Shown piece by piece: positions 57,093 through 64,000 of a stretch of 64,000 nt of DNA. Every line of letters begins with the position of its first letter. The stretch's first letter is position 1. The position numbers were made by a program, and so were the translations under genes. The notes beneath the pieces were generated by a model, which did not search any database, had not been told where the DNA came from, and saw only the letters and a program-made list of their open reading frames with translations. This DNA is from Oegoconia quadripuncta (taxonomy: Eukaryota; Arthropoda; Insecta; Lepidoptera; Autostichidae), in NCBI GenBank assembly GCA_949316235.1, contig OX438758.1, positions 12,185,731 to 12,249,730 of the forward strand. The letters run 5' to 3'.

Positions 57093-58445
57093 ATGTCTAC
57101 GTTACTAGAGGTACTAATTACAAGTGACTCAAACAATTCACTTTGGACTTCTTGCATATGGGACCCCCACACCGGCACCAACTTGATGACATATAAAGGT
57201 GGTGGAACAGCTGAAGCGAGAACGCTTTCTTTTATTGGCAACGACTACGTAGCGGCCGTTGAGAAAACGAAACCTGTACTCCATATTTGGCCTTTGAATT
57301 CCCACCAAACAGTCCAGGGCATTCGCTTCATACTACCAGGAAAGTCGAGTGCTTTTGCCGTCACTCGAGATGGATCGTACTGCGTTGCCGGTATCGATGA
57401 GAAGATATATCTATGGCAATTGGCTTCGGGTAATTTAATAACAATTATAAACCGTCATTATCAAAAGATTGGCCATTTAAAATTCACTCCAGATGGAAAA
57501 TTTTTCATATCAGCAGCAGAGGATGGCATGGTCATGGTGTGGTCTCTGGCCACTGTTGCTGCGCACCCAGAAGTGGAACTTGCCACGCAGACGTCGGCAG
57601 GGCAACATGATCCTGTTTATATTTTTTCTGATCATTCCTTACCTGTTACAGACATATGTTTAAGTAAAACGGGTATGCATGGACGTTTGTGTACTGTATC
57701 CAGTGATAGATCGTGTAAAATATATGATTTGACTTCGGGGGAGATGCTGTTGAACCTAGTCTTCGATATGCCATTATCTTCTATTACATTTGATGTGTTA
57801 GAATTAAATATCTTTGTGGGAACAACTGAAGGTAAAATTCATCAATTTAGCCTCACAAATCCACCAAGGAATCGAGATATATTGGTGAATACCGAAAAGG
57901 AGTGTCCGACCCTCTCCTTGCACACAAAAGCTGTGACATGCCTGTCAGTATCGCTAAATGGTGAAACTTTGATGTCAGGCTCCAACGATGAGCAGGTCAT
58001 ACTTTGGCACATCCGCAGCAAGCAACCAATTCGAACTATACGGCATAAAGGCCCCATAACCAATGGTTTCTTTACAGTCAATTATCCTAGTATTTTCAAA
58101 CAAGATTTTTCCCCTACAATTATTCTACATAGCCTAGAGAGAACACTGGAAAAAGATACTGTTGATATTACTGAAGTTGAAGTATTAATGGAGAGAAGTA
58201 TTAACTTCTGGCCTGAGTCGAATGAAGATTTTGAAGCTAGTTTTGCCTCTAAAGAATTGGATGGCGAATATAAACAAAAGGAGATAGCATTAAAGGAGGA
58301 GTTAGACAAGTTGAAGAAAATCAATGCAAATTTGTATGCATTTTCTGTGGAGAAAGCTTTGAAATCTGCCTTGGCATCTAATGAAAAATCTGCCTTAGTA
58401 CCTAACGCAAAAAGTAAAAATAAGAAGAAAAAGAAATTGAAATAA
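57093..58445 (+). CDS. WDR18: WD repeat protein WDR18 (Ipi3 homologue)
   Basis: 450 residues; human WDR18 is 432. ATG at 57093 has A at -3. WD40 repeats can be followed at about 10-67, 78-110 (IYLWQL), 122-152 (AAEDGMVMVWSL), 181-213 (SDRSCKIYDL), 223-254 and 276-306 (GSNDEQVILWHI). The start (SCIWDPHTGTNLMTYKGG at 20-37) and the RHYQ...LKFTPDGKFFISAAEDG block are characteristic of WDR18. A coiled coil (about 389-412, ELDGEYKQKEIALKEELDKL) precedes a lysine-rich end (KNKKKKKLK), typical of a nucleolar protein. In yeast and mammals the protein works with Rix1/PELP1 and TEX10 in a complex needed for 60S pre-ribosome maturation; that role here is by homology. One exon, no frame problems. Divergent neighbour: AdipoR. 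The downstream SINE starts about 65 bases after the stop. Confidence 0.93.
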   Translation: MSTLLEVLITSDSNNSLWTSCIWDPHTGTNLMTYKGGGTAEARTLSFIGNDYVAAVEKTKPVLHIWPLNSHQTVQGIRFILPGKSSAFAVTRDGSYCVAGIDEKIYLWQLASGNLITIINRHYQKIGHLKFTPDGKFFISAAEDGMVMVWSLATVAAHPEVELATQTSAGQHDPVYIFSDHSLPVTDICLSKTGMHGRLCTVSSDRSCKIYDLTSGEMLLNLVFDMPLSSITFDVLELNIFVGTTEGKIHQFSLTNPPRNRDILVNTEKECPTLSLHTKAVTCLSVSLNGETLMSGSNDEQVILWHIRSKQPIRTIRHKGPITNGFFTVNYPSIFKQDFSPTIILHSLERTLEKDTVDITEVEVLMERSINFWPESNEDFEASFASKELDGEYKQKEIALKEELDKLKKINANLYAFSVEKALKSALASNEKSALVPNAKSKNKKKKKLK

Positions 58446-58446
58446 A
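58441..58446 (+). terminator. Poly(A) signal overlapping the WDR18 stop codon
   Basis: AATAAA contains the TAA stop (58443-58445). GT-rich sequence (GCTGTTTGTACCGTATGTAAG) follows at once. No other AATAAA occurs in the next 150 bases, so the 3' UTR is probably only 15-30 bases. Confidence 0.7.
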
Positions 58447-58507
58447 GCTGTTTGTACCGTATGTAAGTATTTTATTTGCTACCCCATTTTATAGACATAC
58501 TGATTTA

Positions 58508-58628
58508 ATAAGTTCCCAACCCGCATTAGGTCAGCGTGGCGGACTCCCTCCTCCCTCCCATACTCCCTCATATACGAGGGAAGGCCTATATCCCTGCAGT
58601 GGGATATTTATGGGCTGATGATGATGAC
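58508..58628 (+). mobile_element. SINE B 3' part
   Basis: GTTCCCAACCCGCATTAGGT, CCTCATATACGAGGGAAGGC, CTGCAGTGGGATATTTATGG and a GATGATGATGA tail; the tRNA-like head is missing. Confidence 0.75.
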
Positions 58629-58659
58629 TGATTAAATTGAAGATTGTACTTGCAAAACG

Positions 58660-58890
58660 TCATAACCATATCTATGGGGTGGTCAAAGATATCCCAAACA
58701 TTGGTATTTGACTGTTGCAAACATTAAAAGTTTAATGCTTGAAACGACATCCATGATATACAGAAATGCATATGTCACAGGAGGTGAGCCCATCACTGTT
58801 AAAACATACAAATCTATTTTTTTTTCGGTCGAAAGTCCCATAGTCATCTTGACCCACGACACCCATGGGAAGAGACAGCACATTAAACAT
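58660..58890 (+). repeat. Dispersed repeat, GTCACGACC family
   Basis: GGGGTGGTCAAAGATATCCC, AAGTTTAATGCTTGAAACG, TACAGAAATGCATATGTCAC and GACACCCATGGGAAGAGAC. Two opposing open frames across it are shadows. Confidence 0.6.
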
Positions 58891-59043
58891 TTTGTATATG
58901 TTTCACATAAGAAGATAATTGTCAAGACATCATTGTTTTCTTTAGTTTCATCATAGAGTATTAATATATTACATTTTGTATTAGCTACTCAGCTTCAATG
59001 CACTGGATAGATGGCATTGTTGGGCTCTCATTTAAAACATATT

Positions 59044-59178
59044 GGTGTCAATTCGGATGTACACCAACTAAACTAAAATCTGTTTTAACTGTGTCTTTCT
59101 CCCTGGAACAGTACGATGTCGCGGCACCACTCCAAAACTGGTTTTAGTTTAGTTGGGGTACATCCGAATCCACACCAG
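59044..59178. mobile_element. Foldback MITE, TTCGGATGTACACCAACT family
   Basis: GGTGTCAATTCGGATGTACA on the left, GGGTACATCCGAATCCACAC on the right, with the CCCTGGAACAGTACGATG middle; a small deletion relative to 31892-32037. Confidence 0.8.
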
Positions 59179-59580
59179 TGTATGGTTTAAAAATTATGGG
59201 ATAGACAATTATGGATGCTTGCACTACTACCTGTGTAAAAACAAGGACTACCTATCACAAGTTCGAATTTTTTATTTCCGAATTGTAATTTTTGTGAAAA
59301 ACGAAGTGCCCTTTTATTTATTGCCAATATTATCGTTTTCCAGAATAACACTGTTCATAAATTTTAAATTCAGATTTTTAATTTGCATTTCCTTCATACT
59401 ATTGACCATTGTTTTATAATCCAGAAAAACGACATTCCAAAGCAACACAAACCAAAGATATTAAGTATCCGATAACATGTTTTTCCGAAATTCTATATTA
59501 CTTGCTTGTTTTCCAAATTTTTATAAACCAAATTGTTGAGCCTAACTTAATTTTGAAACTCGAATATTTTATTTGCAACT
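59179..59580. other. AT-rich intergenic
   Basis: Open frames at 59153-59419 and 59409-59600 are hydrophobic by base composition and have no recognisable domain. Confidence 0.3.
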
Positions 59581-59585
59581 TTGCT

Positions 59586-59725
59586 ATTATAATCCACTAG
59601 GCGTTAATGTTTGGGTGAAGGCCTCCTCCAATTTTCTCCACTCTTCTCTGTCCTTTCCTTTAGATAGCCAATGTCTACCTGCAGTCTGTATTATATCGTC
59701 AACCCATCTCCTGAAGAGGGATCCA
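59586..59725 (-). pseudogene. RTE-like LINE ORF fragment
   Basis: Read on the minus strand one frame gives RRWVDDIIQTAGRHWLSKGK and DREEWRKLEEAFTQ, the end of RTE-type reverse-transcriptase proteins in moths. Short and truncated. Confidence 0.6.
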
Positions 59726-59884
59726 TAGCAAATAAGAAAATTCTAACAATAACTAACATAACTCTTAAGTAAAATCATACTAATACTGACAACATTTGAT
59801 ATGTAATTTAGAAATATGGAATAAAAGGCTTATTTATTTATTTATTCGGCGTTAATGTTAAATGTGGTGTATGATCTGATGAAG

Positions 59885-60075
59885 GGTAGTACGTGCAGCA
59901 TGTAAATACGACGGATCCGGCTGCTACGGGTACGCAGCGCTTTAGCCCCTCGCTACCTCGTTGCAGCGTCCTTGCTTGCTTCCTCGCTCAGCTCCTCCAG
60001 CTCTGCTCGTCCTGCTCCTCGCCGCTTGTGGGCTGGTGCCGCTCCTTCCCCTCGCCTCCGGCTTACAAAAAAGGG
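59885..60075. other. GC-rich island of unknown nature
   Basis: About 60 percent G+C in an AT-rich setting, with repeated CTCGCT, CTCCTC and CTGCTCG words. An 80-codon frame (59893-60135, plus) is Ser/Leu/Cys-rich; on the minus strand the code is charged (GAGGAG-rich). No domain recognised. Confidence 0.35.
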
Positions 60076-60149
60076 TGCATGGGTCCTAACCAGCAAGAGC
60101 CCTTCGGACTTCATTCATCCCTGATTACTATTTAAAATTTAGACCTAAG

Positions 60150-60190
60150 TCATCTAACTATTATTACAAATGCGAAAGTTTGGATGTTTG
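60150..60190 (+). mobile_element. Helitron 5' scrap, Lep1-like
   Basis: ACTATTATTACAAATGCGAA and AGTTTGGATGTTTGGAT only. Confidence 0.5.
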
Positions 60191-60217
60191 GATAGGTAGA
60201 TCATACTATTCTTTATA

Positions 60218-61330
60218 CAAATACACTTTATTGCACAACAGAAAAGAAAATACATTTACAGAGAAGTGGCAAGAATAGAATGTATAATTTCGCGACCTTA
60301 TCACTAAAAGCGATCTCTTCCAGACAACCTTTGGGTATATGGGCAGTACATTTGAAATAGGCAGGTTGTGCGGTATTAAAGAGGGATGCAGATACAAACT
60401 ACGTGAATAGATTTCATATATATTTACATACACATACTTACATAGATCGATAGACAAATATACCTACTTAAACATAACATATCATACACTTAGACAAACA
60501 TACCTACTTAAACATAAGATCAATACCTAAAATACAGCCAAATATATAATAGCCACAAAATACAAACGTAAATATATGGGTGTACTAAATAAATATTTAT
60601 TTATGTTTAAAATAATAATAAGCGACAATAGGATTGTGCTAAGGTATAGAGAGAAAATAAGAAAGGAGCACAGATTAAAGCGCCAGGAAATGCTTGACTT
60701 TCACAGCATTCAAAGTTTGAGCTCGTTTGATGGAATCCGGTAGGGAGTTCCAGAGACGAATAGCTTGAAGTGTAAATGATTGGCTATAGAATTTTGAGGT
60801 GTTCAGTGGAACTTAAAGTGGTAAATTGTCCCTCGAACGAAGGCGGCGATTGTGGGTTGAGGCAAGAAATTCACAGCACGTTTTGAGATGAAAGGGGGTT
60901 CTGGGATCGAACAGCACAGAATATAGGAAGGAAAGAATGTGCAGGTCTTAGCGTCCATGAAATGAAAGCCACTTTAGTTGACTCCTGTGTTCGGAGACGT
61001 GGTCATACTTGCGCAGTCCAAATATGAACCTAATAGAGAGGTTTTGGAGTCGCTCAAGTTTGCTGAGTAGTTCAACAGTGAGGTTAGGGTAACAGCGGTC
61101 AGCATAACTAGTCAAGTATCGACAGGAGAAGGGCTTGTGCAACAGAAACCTTAGTGGCAGTGGGTAAGAACAGCAACCGCAAACATCTTCCTGCTAACTT
61201 CGGCAACTTGTGGTTTCCATGAAAAGGTATTATCGCAGTAAACACCAAGGTTCTTTACCTTATTATACGGGATCCTAATTCCATCAAAATTATAGAAGGC
61301 AGAAAATCTAAGTCAAGTTTAGACATACGG
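60218..61330 (-). pseudogene. Jockey/CR1-type LINE, ORF2 end and 3' UTR
   Basis: Minus strand, in order: VKNLGVYCDNTFSWKPQVAE (near 61260-61200), then CYPNLTVELLSKLERLQNLS and RFIFGLRKYDHVSE (61095-60990), LHILSFLYSVLFDPRTPF (about 60945-60890), then frame-shifted remnants ending near 60680. This is the C-terminal third of a non-LTR reverse-transcriptase ORF, downstream of the catalytic site. A GTGCAATAAAGTGTATT end at about 60218-60240 marks the 3' limit. Several frameshifts and stops; dead. An imperfect 38-bp duplication (AGACAAAYATACCTACTTAA) lies at 60450-60520. Confidence 0.75.
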
Positions 61331-61596
61331 TTGGCTGCCAAGTATTATAAATAATAAAATAACGGAGGGATATACGTCCAGTGCCCAGTCCAGAGGTGAA
61401 GACATCCGTTCACACAGGAAATCCATGGTTGAGCGCACGAATTTGGCATAAAGGTAGTATCCGATTGGGGTGACGCCAACCTTGTCAAATTCAATGCTAC
61501 CAAAACAGGCGTGTCTATTCACTAGCAAACGGAGTCCATTTCACCTGACTCCAACTTTCCGGAATGTGTTTAGGCGTGAAAAGGTACCTATACACA

Positions 61597-61628
61597 CACA
61601 AACTTTGACATTATTAATATTAGTTGGA
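61597..61628 (-). mobile_element. Helitron 5' scrap, Lep1-like
   Basis: ACACACAAACTTTGACATTA and TTAATATTAGTTGGAT, the 5' terminal segment in reverse. Confidence 0.55.
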
Positions 61629-61679
61629 TCAGGAAAAATTTTTAAATAGAAAGACGGAGCACACTGTACGGTGTTGATT

Positions 61680-61800
61680 TTTACGCACACTCTCTGAGAC
61701 GCTTGAGAATCTGTTGCATATTAAAAAAGTATCAAAAAAACAAATATTGAGACTGAGACGCGATCTCAGTCTCAAGATCGATTTATTAATACGGTCCTTA
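61680..61800. mobile_element. Foldback MITE, GGCCCGTATTAATAAATC family
   Basis: ACGCTTGAGAATCTGTTGCA, then TATTGAGACTGAGACGCGAT and ATCGATTTATTAATACGGTC; the left end is missing. Confidence 0.7.
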
Positions 61801-62119
61801 GGTACGCAAAGGACATTATATATATTATTGGTATAGTCGTCCCTTACAGCGGACTCGCACACGTTTACAGAAAGTGGCTTTACTATTTCTTTTTTCTTGG
61901 TCTAAGGTGCATACCTATGTGTCCTAAAAATGTAACGGCCCATTAGCTGTAATGGGAAAATAATTATTTTTATATTATAAAGGCACACTCTTTATCTAGA
62001 ACACCCAACATATTGAGGGGACTTTGCTATCTTAAATCAAACAGCTATACATATCACACCCAATAGAAGTGTAATATGAAATATTTTCTCTGAAGAAAAT
62101 TAGTGTATCTTAGGTACTC

Positions 62120-62330
62120 ACGAACGGAACTTTGAAGTCGACATTATTGTTTGTATGTAATTGAAACATTAATGATTGGGTGTTCAAACATTTGTGTTTA
62201 ATGATTGAAACAACTTCGATGGTTCACTTTCCGAAATATACAGAAAGTCACACGTGACAGACAAATCTAATAAATGTTTTTCCCTTAGTCGCCTTTTATG
62301 ATACCCACGGAAAAGACGGGTTCATTATCA
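62120..62330 (+). repeat. Dispersed repeat, GTCACGACC family
   Basis: GATTGGGTGTTCAAACATTT, TTTAATGATTGAAACAAC, TATACAGAAAGTCACACGTG, TAGTCGCCTTTTATGATACC and CACGGAAAAGACGGGTTC. Confidence 0.6.
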
Positions 62331-62710
62331 TCATCATATCAGCCACAGGACCTCCACTGCTGAACATAGGCCTCCCCCATATAGTTCCAGAGGGGCTGGT
62401 TGAAAGCTGCCTGCATCCAGCGACTTCCGCGACCTTTATCAGGTCGTCTGTTCACCTTGTGAGTGGATGTCCTACGCTGCGCTTACCGGTGTGTGGTCTC
62501 CAAGTTCTTCGATGCCATGTGCCCTGCCCACTGTCACTCCACCTTGCTAATCCACTGGGTTGTCAGTGAATTTCGTTCGCCTACGGCTTTCTTCATTCCT
62601 GATTCGATTCGATAAACACCGAGCATCGCCCTCTCCACAGTTCGTTGCGTGACTTTGCGCTTTCTTAGGAGGCCCATAGTGAGACATCACGTTTCATTGC
62701 CGTAAGTCAT
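62325..62710 (-). pseudogene. RTE-like LINE, ORF end and TGATGA tail
   Basis: Minus strand: CGTGATGTCTCACTATGGGC, RIRNEESRRRTKFTD in one frame, then the segment with GTAGGACATCCACTCACAAG, GTGAACAGACGACCTGAT, TGGGGGAGGCCTATGTTCAGC and GGCTGATATGATGATGAT. Stops and shifts throughout. Same family as 55540-55885. Confidence 0.7.
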
Positions 62711-62731
62711 TACAAGAGATAGGTTGGATCT

Positions 62732-63066
62732 ATTTTTTTTTTATCTATAACGGGTTAGCACTTGACCTCAATCACACCTGATGTTAATTGAAGATGAGGC
62801 CGAAGGTCGTAGCGTACTGACCCGGAAACCCCATCTTATTTGGGTGACTGGCTATCTTATCTCTGACAACCGGAACACAACAATGCTATTAACATTGCTG
62901 TTTGGCGGCAGATTTGGATAAGATTGTGGTAGCTAGCCAGGCGGACATTTAATATGCCCTACCACCAACCAAACCGAGTACTAAATATGTACCCCGCTGG
63001 GGATCGAACCCGCGACCTCCGAATCGTAAACCCAATGTTGTTTACATTGAGCCATGGAGGCGGTTA
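62732..63066 (-). mobile_element. SINE A, tRNA-headed, full length
   Basis: Poly(T), AATCACACCTGATGTTAATT, the full body, GGGGATCGAACCCGCGACC (B box in reverse) and head CATGGAGGCGG. Among the best-preserved copies. Confidence 0.85.
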
Positions 63067-63210
63067 AATCCTGATACAAATCCACCAATACTGTAGAGCC
63101 TGTAGGCCTGTAGAGGCATGTACTCGTATTTCGAAAAATAAAACACACTATTTTATCATCTGTTTCAATTAGAAGAACCATGGATCATAAAAGCAAGGGA
63201 GATATCATGC

Positions 63211-63290
63211 GGGTTTTTTTTATTCTTGAATTCAATCTCGCCTGATGTTAAGTGAAGATGAGGTCGAAAGCCGGGTCCTCAATTTATTTA
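63211..63290 (-). mobile_element. SINE A 3' fragment
   Basis: T-run, AATCTCGCCTGATGTTAAGT, GAAGATGAGGTCGAAAGCC. Confidence 0.65.
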
Positions 63291-63317
63291 GGGGGTTATT
63301 TGTATTTACTAATATTT

Positions 63318-63402
63318 TGAAACCCTATGCACGCCACTGATCACGATCATGACATAAAGAAAGTGTACAACTATTTGATCGTTTAGGCGCAAAATGTCTA
63401 GG
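63318..63402 (+). repeat. Dispersed repeat shared with 55270-55348
   Basis: TTTTGAAACCCTATGCACGC, ACGATCATGACATAAAGAAA, GTGTACAACTATTTGATCG and GCGCAAAATGTCTAG. Confidence 0.75.
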
Positions 63403-63568
63403 TTTTTTTATGCACGACGGGTTCGTACTTGACCTCAATCACACCTGATGTTAAGTGAAGATGAGGTCGAAGGTGGAAGCGTACTGACCCGGAAACCCCA
63501 ACACAGTTGGGGGGCTGGTTATCTTATCTCTGATAACCGGAACACAACAATGCTATTAACATTGCTGT
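63403..63568 (-). mobile_element. SINE A, 5'-truncated
   Basis: T-run, CACGACGGGTTCGTACTTGA, CACCTGATGTTAAGTGAAGA, CCGGAACACAACAATGC; stops inside the body. Confidence 0.8.
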
Positions 63569-63829
63569 GGGACACTGTATACGCTTTTATAACTTGAGAG
63601 AATATCATTAAACTAACTGAGAAAAAATGTAAAGATCGTGTCAAAATAACATTAGCAAAAAAGTTTATTACAAATTTAGTGACTACGGAATGACAAACAC
63701 GCTTGATGTACTTCGACTTGCTCCCCAAAATTATAAATTGTATTAGTTTGTTCTTTTTATTAAAAAAAAAAGAACAATGATCCTGTGGGTTTCTTGCGCC
63801 GTTTCTTTTCCCACATATGATTTCCCTTT

Positions 63830-63962
63830 CCGAAGCGGTAGTAGCTTGGACATACTGACTGACAGATAAATGCAATAAGCCTTTATTTTTTCTAGTAAAT
63901 TTAAATTGAACTTCAACAAATGATATCATGTATCTTACGTTGAAATGAATGCTTGAAGTTTG
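63830..63962 (-). repeat. Dispersed repeat shared with 18505-18602
   Basis: GCGGTAGTAGCTTGGACATA, TTAAATTGAACTTCAACAAA, TGATATCATG and ATGCTTGAAGTTTGA. Confidence 0.65.
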
Positions 63963-64000
63963 AATCTACTTTGTGTCAGATAATCAGATAATCGCGCTAT

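Noticed and set aside
56831..57241. 136-codon minus-strand frame overlapping the WDR18 start
   Set aside because: It crosses the retroinsertion and poly(A), is lysine/leucine-rich by composition, and overlaps a confirmed gene.
63519..63929. 136-codon minus-strand frame sharing its first residues with the one at 18128-18577
   Set aside because: The shared start is a dispersed non-coding repeat; the rest of the two frames is unrelated.

Overview
The window is nuclear DNA from an insect, almost certainly a moth or butterfly. Three things point there: many short non-autonomous Helitrons of the Lep1 type (5' TC, a conserved block around CTAATATTATAAATG, 3' CTAG), several tRNA-headed SINE families, and LINE tails typical of Lepidoptera. 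I cannot name the species. The window is AT-rich and gene-poor. Only two host genes are visible, both near the right end: an adiponectin-receptor-like gene (PAQR family, minus strand, 53351-54511) and WDR18/Ipi3 (plus strand, 57093-58445). They are transcribed away from each other, with about 2.6 kb between their start codons. Both are single uninterrupted reading frames.

Layout. 1-1135: nothing recognisable. 1136-3714: one Helitron with intact-looking ends, an internal block of tandem repeats and only the C-terminal end of its PIF1-like helicase. 3715-7586: Helitron fragments, a 160-bp tandem duplication and other repeats. 7587-9186: a 5'-truncated LINE whose ORF ends in a plant-virus-like superfamily 1 helicase, with poly(A) and a 14-bp target-site duplication. 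9200-51300: layered transposable elements (three tRNA-type SINE families, one SINE family with a 5S-rRNA-like head, at least six foldback/MITE families, LINE 3' ends, a dead mariner) separated by AT-rich DNA in which I see no genes. 51320-54600: the adiponectin receptor with a probable 2-kb 3' UTR that holds a perfect 21-bp stem. 54600-57092: shared upstream region, invaded by a LINE tail and by a 236-bp retroinsertion ending about 65 bp before the WDR18 start codon. 57093-58446: WDR18, whose stop codon lies inside its poly(A) signal. 58500-64000: SINEs, MITEs, RTE-like and Jockey/CR1-like LINE fragments and one GC-rich island.

The two host genes have no known shared pathway: one is a seven-helix membrane receptor or ceramidase-like protein, the other a nuclear ribosome-assembly factor. 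The most notable biology lies in the mobile DNA: the LINE that carries a viral-type helicase, and a 5S-derived SINE family that shares its 3' tail with a tRNA-derived family, which suggests that both use the same LINE machinery. All family calls come from reading motifs by eye; no database search was possible.
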